From contig DVGB01000089.1 of assembly GCA_018712955.1 (NCBI GenBank), forward strand, positions 1 to 64,000: a DNA stretch of 64,000 bases. The letters run 5' to 3'. Both the position numbers and the translations under genes were made by a program. The stretch comes from Candidatus Aveggerthella stercoripullorum (GTDB lineage: Bacteria > Actinomycetota > Coriobacteriia > Coriobacteriales > Eggerthellaceae). The notes beneath the pieces were generated by a model, which worked only from the letters and a program-made list of their open reading frames with translations, ran no database searches and had not been told where the DNA came from. Below are positions 1 to 8,656 of this stretch, piece after piece (within the stretch, counting starts at the first letter, position 1; each line of letters begins with the position of its first letter).

Positions 1-377
1 GTGAAGCTCTCCTCGCCGCGGGCGGTGAGGTCGGCCGCCATGCGGTCCAGGAAGTCCTGGATGACCGTCGCCACGTTGTTGGTCATGGTGTGGTGGTCCT
101 TGAAGACCAGGGCCTTCATGCCGGCCTTGGAGGCGTCGATGCAAGTCTGGACCATCGTCGGGCGCCCGGGCAGCCAGCCGCCGAGCGGTGCCCCGTGGAT
201 GTGGACGTCGATGCCGCCCTTCATGATCTCGTCAATCTTTTCGGGCTCGACCGGGAGGCCAGGATTGAAGTACTGATACGGCCATGCAGGATGGGCACGC
301 TCGTGGATTTCTTTCTCAGTAATGACGCGTCCGAACGGATGGGTCTTCCACTCTTCGATAGCCTTCGTCTTCGTCAT
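1..377 (-). CDS. DUF6282-like metal-dependent hydrolase, 3' end off the window
   Basis: Only the first 125 codons are inside the window; the gene runs off the left edge. The start is an ATG at 377 preceded by a purine-rich ribosome site (AAGGGGGAA). The peptide begins MTKTKAIEEWKTHPF and contains DVHIHGAPLGGW around residues 56-67 and FKDHHTMTNN near residue 90. The His-x-His followed by a later His pair is the metal-ligand pattern of amidohydrolase-like TIM barrels. It resembles the DUF6282 family, whose substrate is not known to me. No partner gene is visible. The family call rests on motif memory, so it is moderately sure; a hydrolase role is inferred. Confidence 0.6.
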   Translation of the reverse strand, partial: MTKTKAIEEWKTHPFGRVITEKEIHERAHPAWPYQYFNPGLPVEPEKIDEIMKGGIDVHIHGAPLGGWLPGRPTMVQTCIDASKAGMKALVFKDHHTMTNNVATVIQDFLDRMAADLTARGEESF

Positions 378-800
378 AGCGCATTCCCCCTTGGAATGTC
401 ATATTCACATCTATGCGGGAATCTGCAGAATCCTGATGGCTGTAGTGTAGTTAGAAGAAGATTTTGCATGGAATATTCGTTTTAACGACCTAATGGGAAA
501 ACGGTGGAATTGTGCACTGAACAAGTAGCAGTTCCAAAGCGAAGCAAAGGAGAGCGAAATGTTACTTCCAGACTGAACATTGTAAGGATTGCGTGCTTTT
601 CCACACGGGCTTCTACGACGAAGCACGGCGCGCCGTTCCGGCCCCTGACGCCGTGCAGGCGACAGCCGTCGGAGATGCCGTGCGGGCAAGATAGCGTGCG
701 CGGCGTAGAAGCTTCCATTGCTGGGACCTGCCTGGCTTTGTGCTGCGCGGAGGAGAGGGGCGTGAATAAGCGCAGAGGGGAGAGGTGATGCCAACGGGAG
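378..800. other. intergenic region, no gene supported
   Basis: This 423-bp stretch separates the divergent-looking start of the DUF6282-like gene from the 3' end of the PIN gene. It is more AT-rich around 400-500, which fits a promoter for the minus-strand gene at 377. Open frames here have no ribosome site and no recognisable protein pattern. I see no RNA gene or clear terminator. Confidence 0.4.
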
Positions 801-1169
801 CTATAAAGAGAGGGTGCGCTTGAGAAGCGGCTTGTCGAAGGTCATGACGGATTCGCCGTGCAGAGCATTGCGGGCAACGAGCAGGCAGTCAACGTAGTCG
901 AGCATGCTCGACCCGAACAGGCGGCTGGCATAGCGCACGACGTCTTCGTCGTGGACATAGATGTCTTCAAGAAGGCTGAGCAGTACATAACCGATTTGCG
1001 AACGCGGCACGCGGTAGACATCGCGGAGCGTGACCGCAACGCGGGCCATGATTTCCGGATAGGTGTACGCCTCGCCGCTGCCGATGACGGCGGACGCCTC
1101 CTTGAAGCCTTTCTTATCGTCTTCTAGCAGGTAGCGCAGGATGACGGTCTCGTCGATCAGGATTTTCAC
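801..1169 (-). CDS. PIN-domain toxin (VapC-like ribonuclease)
   Basis: A 122-residue PIN-fold protein, the usual VapC length. PIN toxins are Mg-dependent RNases that cleave tRNA or rRNA and are blocked by a co-encoded antitoxin. The acidic residues expected at the active site are present: D6 in ILIDETVILRYLLEDD, E39 in YTYPEIMARV, D94 in DYVDCLLVARN and D112 in MTFDKPLL. The usual D-T-N near the N-terminus reads D-E-T, a mild change. The start is GTG at 1169 with a strong GGAGG site 4 nt upstream. A RelB/DinJ-type antitoxin gene lies 210 bp upstream on the same strand, an unusual gap for a toxin-antitoxin pair. Confidence 0.8.
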   Translation of the reverse strand: MKILIDETVILRYLLEDDKKGFKEASAVIGSGEAYTYPEIMARVAVTLRDVYRVPRSQIGYVLLSLLEDIYVHDEDVVRYASRLFGSSMLDYVDCLLVARNALHGESVMTFDKPLLKRTLSL

Positions 1170-1310
1170 TGCGCCTCCTCTCTCGTGTTTTCGGGTGGGT
1201 GCTGCAAGCTTCGTGCGCCTGTTTCTGCCGATGTACGGTCATCTGCCGGAAAGCAGTGTGCGCACGCGCTGGGCGATGCGCACGAGCACCGTGAAGCAAG
1301 CTGCTTGGTG

Positions 1311-1344
1311 CAGGTGCTTGGCAGAAAAGAGCACCAAGCACCTG
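1311..1344 (-). promoter_or_regulatory. 11-bp hairpin between antitoxin and toxin genes
   Basis: CAGGTGCTTGG at 1311-1321 is matched perfectly by CCAAGCACCTG at 1334-1344, with a 12-nt loop. It sits in the 210-bp gap between the RelB-type gene and the PIN gene. No T-run follows in the minus-strand direction, so it is not a standard terminator. It could stabilise the antitoxin message or reduce read-through to the toxin. Confidence 0.45.
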
Positions 1345-1379
1345 ATGGCTTCGTCGCGCTGGCGCTTGTTCGCGCGCGG

Positions 1380-1667
1380 TCACCGGTTGAACGTCTCGTA
1401 TTTGTCCGAAAGGGAGCGAATCCATGCCTCGCGTTCGGATTCGCGCATTTCACGGTGGGCGTACATGCGCAAAGCGCCTTGCGCGGCCAAGCTTCCTTTG
1501 CGCGCGTCGTTGACCGGCTGAAACGGGAAGCCGTTTGCTTTGATGGATTGTTTAATAAAGATGCGCGTCGCTTCGGACAGGCTCGTTCCGATGTTGTCGT
1601 AGATCGCTTCAGCGGTCGCCTTGTCGTCTGAGTCTATGCGCACGTGCAGTACCGCGTCTTTGCCCAT
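1380..1667 (-). CDS. RelB/DinJ-family antitoxin
   Basis: A 95-residue protein beginning MGKDAVLHVRIDSDDKATAEAIYDNIGTSLSEATRIFIKQ. This ribbon-helix-helix pattern (short beta strand, then two helices ending in a small-to-medium hydrophobic core) is typical of RelB/DinJ antitoxins, which repress their own operon and neutralise a toxin. I start it at 1667 because AGGAGG lies 5 nt upstream; an ATG at 1691 has no such site. The C-terminal half is charged and probably the toxin-binding part. The downstream same-strand PIN toxin is the probable partner, although RelB/DinJ proteins are more often paired with RelE/YafQ-type toxins. Confidence 0.8.
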   Translation of the reverse strand: MGKDAVLHVRIDSDDKATAEAIYDNIGTSLSEATRIFIKQSIKANGFPFQPVNDARKGSLAAQGALRMYAHREMRESEREAWIRSLSDKYETFNR

Positions 1668-2089
1668 GAAGCCTCCTATGGTTTCTTCCATCCTAGCCGA
1701 AAGCGCCGTGCGCGGCGGGGCAATGCCGCAGGAAGCCGTAGATGAGGGCTGGACGGAAGCGCAGTCGCTCTTTTGCGGGCAAGCGATGTAGAAGGGGCAA
1801 GAGAGGATGATTTCGCGCCTTGTCTTGTTTCTGGACGACCGTGCAAGGGCAGGGCGGAGAGAGCAAAGCAGGAAAAGGGTAGAGTGCTCGACTCTGGACG
1901 TTTTGCCGTATTAATACTTCAACTTTTTTTAGAATCGCGTGTTCAACCTTTCGCAATACGTCATGATTCAAATGTTTAACATAATTCGAGCGTGCGGGGC
2001 GAGGGGCGCATCTGCTTGAGGTGGCGTTCTGGCAAGGGCGGCCTGTCCTTGCGGCATGCCCGCATGCGCAGGTTTACCAGGAGGGGAAC
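1668..2089. other. intergenic region with divergent promoters likely
   Basis: This 422-bp gap lies between divergent genes (RelB-type, minus; solute-binding lipoprotein, plus). The part at 1905-1990 is clearly AT-rich and holds a 10-bp palindrome GTATTAATAC at 1908-1917, which would suit a promoter or operator for the lipoprotein gene. I could not assign -35 and -10 elements with confidence and see no small gene. Confidence 0.35.
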
Positions 2090-2911
2090 GTGGGTAAAGG
2101 TAAGAAGCCGGCGCTGCTGGTCGCCGTGCTGCTTGTCGTCGCCATGCTTGTCTGCCTTACGGGATGCGGCGGTGCCGCCCAAGGCAAAGACGAGGGGAAG
2201 GGCACGCTGCGCATCGGCGTCCGCGACGACATCATGAACTTCAGCGTGCTCAATGAGCAGACGGGAAAGTACTACGGCCTGGAAGTCGACATTGCTAACG
2301 AAATGGCCTCCCGCATGGGCTACGGCAACGTCGAGTTCTCGACCGTTACGTCCGACGATCGCAAAGAGAAGCTGCTGAACGGCGAGATTGACTGCATTGT
2401 CGCATGCTACTCCAAGGCGGAGACGCGCTATAAGAACTTTGACTTCTCGCCCACGTACTACCGCGACCATCCTGTCATCATGGTGGAGAACAGCTCTCTC
2501 ATCACGGACGTCAGCCAGCTTATGGGCGGTGTTATCGGCACCATGTCCGGCGCGAATACTGCGCCCGTCCTTGCTACGTGCCTGTACGAGCAGGGCTACA
2601 TCGGCCCGAACGTCATTTCGAACTCTGATGAAGGCACACAGTACGAAGGCGTTTATGTGAAGAAGATTCCTTCGTACGCAGAGCTTTCCCGTGCTCTCGA
2701 AGAAGGCGTGGTCGACGCCATCGCCATGGACGGCAGCTTCGTGCCGACTTACATCAACGCCGACCGCAGCCTGCTCGACTTCGAGATTACCGAGCAGGAA
2801 TACGGCGTTGCCACGAACAAGGATTCGGAGCTGTCCCAGCCAGTGGCCGATGCCATCCAGTCGATGCTCGACGACGGCACCATTGCCGCATACGTCGATA
2901 AATGGAACTAG
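2090..2911 (+). CDS. amino-acid-type solute-binding lipoprotein
   Basis: A 273-residue periplasmic-binding-type protein (SBP_bac_3 family), which captures small polar ligands outside the membrane. The start is GTG at 2090, eight bases after AGGAGGGG. Residues 7-23 are a hydrophobic signal, and LTGC gives a lipobox with the lipid-modified Cys at 26. GTLRIGVRDD and YYGLEVDIANEMASRMGY are the typical first-lobe motifs, and GEIDCIVACYSKAETRYKNFDFSPTY is the usual ligand-site region. No ABC permease or ATPase gene is adjacent. Instead it is followed 13 bp downstream by an MscS channel with extracytoplasmic sensor domains, so it may feed ligand information to that channel; this is inference. Confidence 0.85.
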   Translation: MGKGKKPALLVAVLLVVAMLVCLTGCGGAAQGKDEGKGTLRIGVRDDIMNFSVLNEQTGKYYGLEVDIANEMASRMGYGNVEFSTVTSDDRKEKLLNGEIDCIVACYSKAETRYKNFDFSPTYYRDHPVIMVENSSLITDVSQLMGGVIGTMSGANTAPVLATCLYEQGYIGPNVISNSDEGTQYEGVYVKKIPSYAELSRALEEGVVDAIAMDGSFVPTYINADRSLLDFEITEQEYGVATNKDSELSQPVADAIQSMLDDGTIAAYVDKWN

Positions 2912-2924
2912 AGGGGGGTGCGCT

Positions 2925-5900
2925 GTGTCCCGTAGGTTGACTATCAAAGTCGCCATCCTGGCGGTGCTGATCGTGGTCAGCATGGTCTGCATGGGCGTGC
3001 TGCTCGCGTCGATGCAGGATAACTTGTCCCTGGAGGATGCCAACGAAGAAATCCGGCTGGAGCAGGAAGACCTGCCCGGCCTGCTCGAGACCGCTCAGCA
3101 GGAGACCACCGAGAACACCACGACCTTCGACGATGTGTACCGTTCGAAGGCGGCGACCATCGCGTTCATGGCGAATAACAACGTGGGCTTCGAGCTGACC
3201 GATGCGAAGATGGCCGAATACCGCGACCTCATGGGCGTCGATAACGTGATCGTCGTCGACCGCGAAGGCAAGGTGCTCGCGCAGGCGCAGGAGTCGTACG
3301 CGAACTTCTCTTACAAGCGCTATAACCAGCTGCGTACGTGCTTCGAGACGGGCAAGCCCTCTCAGGGCATGGAAGTCTTCTTCGCCGACCAGAACAAGGG
3401 CTACCGCTATTATGCCGACGCTATCGACGACGAAAAGATGGTCGTTGTCGGTCAAGACCCTGCATCGCTCGACGCGCTCGTGGCGGAAACCGGCTCGCTG
3501 GAAAGCATCCTGCGCAATATCAGCGTGGGGCAGACCGGTTACGTCATGGCCGTGTCTGCGCAGGATTACACGGTTCTCTACAGCCCTGACGCTTCGCTTG
3601 TGGGGGCAGATGCGTTCGACCGCGGACTGACCGTCGACGAGCTGGAAGAGGGCTATCTAGGCTGGATTGACTTCAATGGGCAGCGCTTCTATGCCGGCGT
3701 GTCCCACATCGACACGACGTACTATGTGAGCATGGTGCCGGAAAGCGATATCGTCGCGTCCCGCAACATCACGCTCGCCGTCATCCTGTTCATCTTCTTC
3801 TCCGTCATGGCGACGGTCATCCTGTACGGCATCTTCGTCTCGCGCGAGGATGAAAAGCGCGGCTACAATCCCGAGAACTATTTGAACGTCGGCCCGCTGC
3901 GCTTCAACAAAGCTATCGGGCGCAAGGCCATCATCCTGTCGTTCCTGGGCTTTTTGGCCGTCATTCTCGTGACGTTCTACATGCAGACGCTCTTTGCGCT
4001 CTCTTCGGAGTCGGTGCGCGGCAAAGAGCTTACGAACGACATGCAGAGCACCATTACACGCGTGAACAAGCAGGCCGACGAGCTTACGGCAATCTCCGAC
4101 GAGCGCTATCTGAACAAGGCGCAGGTGGCTGCTTACATTCTGGACCGCAATCCCGAGCTTGCCACGAAGGAGAAGCTGCAGGAGCTCTCCGATGCCCTCA
4201 TGGTCGAATACGCCTACGTTTTCGACCAGAACGGTACCGCGTTCGCGTCCAATTCGCCGTACGCGACCTTCTCGCTTTCCGAAGACCCGGAGGACCAGAC
4301 GTACGAATTCCGCCAGTTGCTTTCCGGTGTGGACTACGTCGTCCAGGAGCCGATGGCAGACGAACTGACCGGCCAGCTGCGCCAGTACGTCGGCTATACG
4401 CTGCGTAACGCTGACGGCTCTCCGAACGGCTTCGTGGAGTTGAGCATTCGTTCCGAGCGCTTGGAGCGCATGCTTTCCACGGTCCAGATCGAGAACATCC
4501 TTGACGGCGTCAAGGTAGGCGCGGGAGGCTTCGCGTTTGCGGTGAGCAAAGCGGACCAGACGTTCGCGTACTACCCGGACGAAACGGTCGTGGGCAAGAA
4601 CGCCCTGCAGGCAGGCATGGCGGAAAGCCAGCTGAAGGATGGCTATTCTGATTTCGTGACTATCAATGGGGAGCGCCTGTACGCTACGTCGTTGGAAACG
4701 GACGACTACTACGTCTACGTTGCCGAGCCTGAGTCCTCGCTCATGAACAACCGCGTGCCGCTCACGGTCGCGACGGGTGTCGGCGGCCTTATCTGCCAGA
4801 TCATCATCTTCCTGCTGGTTACCTTGAGCACGCGTCGCCCCATGGGCGCGAAGGGCGCTGAAACCGAAGCGGCATTGAAGGCGAAGCTGGAAGAAGGGGC
4901 GGACCCCGAGCAGCTTCTTGCCGCCGAGGAAGCCGAGGAAGAGCGCATGTTTGACGTCGTCATGCCGTCCGGTCGCGTGACAAAGACCGAGTCCGCTGCA
5001 AGCCGTTGGCTGTACCGTTCGCTCAGGTGGGGCGAGCGTTCGGCCGAACAGCGCTTGCTCACGGTCGTGAAGGTCCTCATTACCATTTTCGCGCTGACGG
5101 TATGCGTTGCGGTGATCTTCAATGACCGCTTCTTCCCGCCGGATTCGGTCTTTAACTACATCCTGGGCGGAGAGTGGCAGAAGGGGCTTAACGTCTTTGC
5201 CGTGACGGCATGCCTCATGATCGCATGCGTGGTGATGGTCCTTACCATGCTCCTGCGCCAGCTCCTGCGCCTGCTGGCGAGCGTCTTCGGCGCACGCGGC
5301 GAGACCATGTGCCGTTTGGTCAGCAGCTTTATCAAGTACGCGTGCATCATCGGCATGGTGTACTACTGCTTGATGGTTATCGGCATCGACACGACGACGC
5401 TCCTTGCCTCGGCCGGTATCCTCTCCATCGCCATTTCTTTCGGTGCGAAAGAGCTGGTCGCGGATATCCTGTCCGGCCTGTTCATCATCTTCGAAGGCGA
5501 ATTCCGCGTGGGTGACATCATTTCGGTCGGCTCTCGCAGCGGTACGGTCATGGAGATCGGCATTCGCACGACGAAGATCAACGACGGCAACGGCAACATC
5601 ATCATCGTCCGCAACAGCGAGGTGAGCAACGTGGTCAACATGACCAAGGAGTCCTCGTTCGCTGCCTGCGACCTGCAGATCGAGTACGGCGAGTCGCTCG
5701 TGCGCGTCGAGAATGTGCTGGAGAAGGAGTTCCCGAACATCCGCGAGCGCTTGTCTTCCATCGAAGAGGGCCCGTTCTACCGCGGTGTGGTCTCGCTCGC
5801 TGACAACAGCGTCGTCATTCGCATCGTGGCCCAGTGCGCCGAGCAGAATCGTGCTCCGCTCGAGCGCGACCTGCGCCGCGAGATGAAGCTGATTTTCGAC

Positions 5901-6083
5901 CGGTACGATATCAACATTCCTTACCCGCAGGTGGTCGTGCATGAGCCGAAGGAGTTCAAGAAGGCTACCGCGGCAGAGCAGATGCGCGCCGACCGCTTCA
6001 GGGAGGAGCAGAAGGAGGCATCGCGCAACATCATCGACGACGACAACGATTTCGATCTGGTCGAAGACTCGAGCCGTCGATAA
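2925..6083 (+). CDS. MscS-family channel with two Cache-like extracytoplasmic sensor regions
   Basis: A 1,052-residue protein, far longer than MscS (286) and with a different layout from MscK. GTG at 2925 follows a G-rich site and lies 13 bp after the lipoprotein stop. Residues 5-28 are a membrane helix, followed by a soluble region (about 30-278) and a second helix (280-305). A third helix (334-356) and a second soluble region (about 357-607) follow, then a helix at 610-635. The two soluble parts are flanked by helices and contain GQTGYVMAVS and GAGGFAFAVS, like dCACHE chemoreceptor domains. After a charged linker come three helices (about 714-820) and the MscS core, including SAGILSIAISFGAKELVADI and FRVGDIISVGSRSGTV. 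It probably gates ion flow in response to a ligand as well as tension. Confidence 0.85.
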   Translation: MSRRLTIKVAILAVLIVVSMVCMGVLLASMQDNLSLEDANEEIRLEQEDLPGLLETAQQETTENTTTFDDVYRSKAATIAFMANNNVGFELTDAKMAEYRDLMGVDNVIVVDREGKVLAQAQESYANFSYKRYNQLRTCFETGKPSQGMEVFFADQNKGYRYYADAIDDEKMVVVGQDPASLDALVAETGSLESILRNISVGQTGYVMAVSAQDYTVLYSPDASLVGADAFDRGLTVDELEEGYLGWIDFNGQRFYAGVSHIDTTYYVSMVPESDIVASRNITLAVILFIFFSVMATVILYGIFVSREDEKRGYNPENYLNVGPLRFNKAIGRKAIILSFLGFLAVILVTFYMQTLFALSSESVRGKELTNDMQSTITRVNKQADELTAISDERYLNKAQVAAYILDRNPELATKEKLQELSDALMVEYAYVFDQNGTAFASNSPYATFSLSEDPEDQTYEFRQLLSGVDYVVQEPMADELTGQLRQYVGYTLRNADGSPNGFVELSIRSERLERMLSTVQIENILDGVKVGAGGFAFAVSKADQTFAYYPDETVVGKNALQAGMAESQLKDGYSDFVTINGERLYATSLETDDYYVYVAEPESSLMNNRVPLTVATGVGGLICQIIIFLLVTLSTRRPMGAKGAETEAALKAKLEEGADPEQLLAAEEAEEERMFDVVMPSGRVTKTESAASRWLYRSLRWGERSAEQRLLTVVKVLITIFALTVCVAVIFNDRFFPPDSVFNYILGGEWQKGLNVFAVTACLMIACVVMVLTMLLRQLLRLLASVFGARGETMCRLVSSFIKYACIIGMVYYCLMVIGIDTTTLLASAGILSIAISFGAKELVADILSGLFIIFEGEFRVGDIISVGSRSGTVMEIGIRTTKINDGNGNIIIVRNSEVSNVVNMTKESSFAACDLQIEYGESLVRVENVLEKEFPNIRERLSSIEEGPFYRGVVSLADNSVVIRIVAQCAEQNRAPLERDLRREMKLIFDRYDINIPYPQVVVHEPKEFKKATAAEQMRADRFREEQKEASRNIIDDDNDFDLVEDSSRR

Positions 6084-6160
6084 TGGTCCGGAGGCTTTGC
6101 GCTTGTCCGCGCGATGAGCCGGAAACGAAAGCTTATCCGTCGCTCTAACGGCACGGAGAC

Positions 6161-6195
6161 ACAAAGAAAGCCCTGGACTCCAGGGCTTTCTTTGT
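6161..6195. terminator. bidirectional rho-independent terminator
   Basis: ACAAAGAAAGCCCTGGA at 6161-6177 and TCCAGGGCTTTCTTTGT at 6179-6195 are perfect inverted copies around one base. The GC-rich core is flanked by A-rich and T-rich runs, so the hairpin works on both strands. It separates the converging channel gene (ends 6083) and the PanE-like gene (ends 6258). Confidence 0.9.
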
Positions 6196-6257
6196 GCGGT
6201 GAGAAAAGGCGGCGCTTAGCGCTTGCATGCGGTTTTGTTATGGCGAAGGCGGGTTTC

Positions 6258-7211
6258 CTAGCGGGCGTAGCTTGCTTCGATTTCTTTCAAGCGCGCATTC
6301 AAGAATGCGTTCGTGGGTACCAGCAGGCCATGCTTTGCGGCCAAGCGCAGCATGACGCCGGAGAATTCGTCGACTTCGGTCGGATTGCGGTTGATGACGT
6401 CCTGGCCCATGGAAGGCGTACTGTGCGGATCGAGCGTGCGCAGGAGTGCCACCATGTCCGCAAGGTCTGCTTCGCCCACGTCCACGCCTTCCGCCCGCCC
6501 GACGGCGACGACCTCGCGCATAGCGGCGATGTAGGCGCGCCATGGCTCCGTGCACGGGTCGGTTTTGCCCTCTGCCAAAGAGCGCTCGCTTGCAAGCAGG
6601 GTTTCATAGTCGATGCCGTAGGCGGCGCACACCTGGTTGAGGCCGACGTTTCCCATGAACTTCGCCCACATGCGGTGGCGAATGTCCTTCTCGACGATGC
6701 AGCCTATGCCAGACCGTGTGAAGAACTCCTGGACGGCGTCAAGGGCGGACGGTTCGGTCTGCTCGAACAGCCCGATATGCAGGTTTCCTGCCTGCGAATA
6801 GCTCACGTTCGAACCGAATCGCATGGCGTCCATGCCTTGCGCGACGCAAGGCACGATGCGCTCCCACCCAAAGCGCGCGGCAATGCGCTCTTCGCTCGTC
6901 ACGCCGTTCAAGACGGAGACGAGCAGCGTGCGCTCGCCGACGAGCGGCGCGGCAAGTTCCAGCGCCTCGTCGAGGGCGGGCGCTTTCACAGCGAACAGGA
7001 TGAGGTCCACTGGACCCACGTCGGCGGGCTTTGCCGACCGGAAGGTGCGCTCGATTCCGTTGATGACCGTAACGTCCGTTGCGTGGCGCTGTAAGCGCGC
7101 TTCGTCCATGACGAAGCAGACGGCGTCATCTCCCACATTGCGCGCGATGCAGTCGGCATACAGCACGCCCAGCGCGCCCTTTCCAACGATAGCGGTGCGT
7201 TCTATGCGCAT
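6258..7211 (-). CDS. panE: ketopantoate reductase family (ApbA/PanE)
   Basis: A 317-residue NADPH-dependent 2-dehydropantoate 2-reductase-type protein; the classical enzyme makes pantoate for coenzyme A. The N-terminus has the dinucleotide-binding GxGxxG as VGKGALGVLYAD (residues 8-19). The catalytic-helix pattern W-x-K-x-x-x-N appears in RMWAKFMGNVGLN. SMGQDVINRNPTEVDEFSG matches the conserved SSMxQD...G-x-x-TEID stretch. ATG at 7211 follows AAAGAGGA. No other pantothenate genes are nearby, and this family includes reductases of other 2-oxo acids, so the exact substrate is less sure than the family. Confidence 0.85.
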   Translation of the reverse strand: MRIERTAIVGKGALGVLYADCIARNVGDDAVCFVMDEARLQRHATDVTVINGIERTFRSAKPADVGPVDLILFAVKAPALDEALELAAPLVGERTLLVSVLNGVTSEERIAARFGWERIVPCVAQGMDAMRFGSNVSYSQAGNLHIGLFEQTEPSALDAVQEFFTRSGIGCIVEKDIRHRMWAKFMGNVGLNQVCAAYGIDYETLLASERSLAEGKTDPCTEPWRAYIAAMREVVAVGRAEGVDVGEADLADMVALLRTLDPHSTPSMGQDVINRNPTEVDEFSGVMLRLAAKHGLLVPTNAFLNARLKEIEASYAR

Positions 7212-7441
7212 GGATTCCTCTTTCCTTGTTGGCGATGTTGGTCGTGCACGGCGGCGCAAGCCGAAGAGGACCGGGTTGTGCTCCCGGCTTTCTCGAAGGC
7301 AGCGACCATGACTCCATAATGGCCGTTTCACTGCATTTTGCGGCGTGGGTTCCTTTGAAGGGTATGAAACGTGCGGGCAAAGCGACAGTGCGCACCAGCG
7401 CGTCGGACAGCGCAGAGCCTGGAGCGCACCCAGGCGCGCGC

Positions 7442-8464
7442 TTAGTGGACGGCATGCTCTCCGAAGCTGCACGCAGGGCTTGCTGCCGTATTGGCGCTGG
7501 CTTGGGCGACTGTACGCAAGCAGTGTTCTGCACGCGCGGCTCGTACGATATGGTGCACGTAGCGCGCCAGGACGTAGCACACCATAACGGTGGCCAGTAC
7601 GGCTTCAATGTCCGCGAGGAAGAACAGGGCATGCGGTACCGCCCAGCTTGCGTCCGTCAGGCACGCAAGCGCTTTTCCGAGCGCGGTGGCGCAGATGACG
7701 AAGGGGAAGGTCATCGCTGCGTAGCTTGGGTAGAACGGCAAGCGAAGTAGGCGGGGCAGTTGCGCGACGACCACGGCGAGGAAGCACTGTGCGAACACGG
7801 TGAGCGCGATGACGAACAGGACGTTCGGTTCGTCAGCGACCGCAAGGTAGCCGGCGAGAGACAGGCTCATGGGCGCGGCGTAGATGCAGAAGGTGGGCGC
7901 GGCAGCCTCTGGCAGCCGATGGCGCACATGGCGTGCTGTTACGACAGCGAGCAGTATGAGGTAGCACGCAAAGCCGAAACAGAAGATGGAGAAGCCGAGT
8001 GCTTCGAGACCGAACGCAGGGGAGGTCAAGGTTGCCACGATAATGCCCACGTAGGCGACAAACCATGACGTGAAGACGTTCTGTAGTTTGAATCCGCGCA
8101 CAAAGCGCCAGGTGAACCAGCAAATAAGGAGTGCGTGGCAGCTCACGGCGACAGCCCATACGGCAAACGCCCCAAGGCCAAGGAAAGGCGATGCGTACGA
8201 AGCGAGCTGCATGGCGCACATGAACAGCGTCGCGAACGTGCCTGCGACAACAGGGCTGTTCATGTCGCTTTTGAACAGGTTTGGGAACAGTGCGATCTTT
8301 GCGATTACCAGGATTGCCAAGACGAGCGCCATGGCGGCGCATGCTGCCTGGACGACAGGGAAGAGCGCGCCGTGCAGGCTGCCGAGCGAGACAACGCCCA
8401 GCGCAACGCCCGCGGCGGGGATTGGCGTGCTCTTGACGATAGCGAGCAAGGTTTTCTTTGCCAT
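7442..8464 (-). CDS. TDT/SLAC1-family membrane transporter (TehA-like)
   Basis: A 340-residue, very hydrophobic protein with about ten membrane helices, the size of TehA/SLAC1-type anion channels and C4-dicarboxylate or sulfite exporters (TDT family). It opens MAKKTLLAIVKSTPIPAAGVALG, the usual short cytoplasmic start leading into helix one with its conserved P-x-P-x-A-G-x-A-L-G. ATG at 8464 follows GGAAGGAG; an upstream in-frame extension has no ribosome site. It is divergent from a LysR regulator across 192 bp, an arrangement in which the regulator usually controls the transporter. The transported anion cannot be told from sequence. Confidence 0.8.
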   Translation of the reverse strand: MAKKTLLAIVKSTPIPAAGVALGVVSLGSLHGALFPVVQAACAAMALVLAILVIAKIALFPNLFKSDMNSPVVAGTFATLFMCAMQLASYASPFLGLGAFAVWAVAVSCHALLICWFTWRFVRGFKLQNVFTSWFVAYVGIIVATLTSPAFGLEALGFSIFCFGFACYLILLAVVTARHVRHRLPEAAAPTFCIYAAPMSLSLAGYLAVADEPNVLFVIALTVFAQCFLAVVVAQLPRLLRLPFYPSYAAMTFPFVICATALGKALACLTDASWAVPHALFFLADIEAVLATVMVCYVLARYVHHIVRAARAEHCLRTVAQASANTAASPACSFGEHAVH

Positions 8465-8539
8465 GCGTGACGGCTCCTTCCAGAGAGGTTCGAAGGGCGC
8501 ATGCGTTGCTCGAGCTGCTGCGCGTTTCATGCTGAGATG

Positions 8540-8656
8540 ACAATATTTGCTGGAACCAGTATGCAGTCGTTCGCGGCAAAACAAAACTTATTTATATTGA
8601 TTAAGACATAAAATATATTTATAGCAATCGTCACTAAACCAATCAGGGGAGAAGAC
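8540..8656. promoter_or_regulatory. AT-rich divergent promoter and likely LysR operator
   Basis: The gap between the divergent TDT and LysR genes is strikingly AT-rich at 8585-8630 compared with the surroundings, with AAATATATTT and overlapping TTTAT/ATAAA inverted elements. LysR regulators usually bind such T-N11-A type sites in the shared promoter. The exact operator is not assigned. Confidence 0.5.

Noticed and set aside
504-788. 94-codon open frame in the gap before the PIN gene
   Set aside because: No ribosome site and an unstructured composition without motif.
3657-6164. 835-codon open frame opposite the MscS channel
   Set aside because: No motif, no ribosome site and a His/Asp/Val-rich shadow composition.
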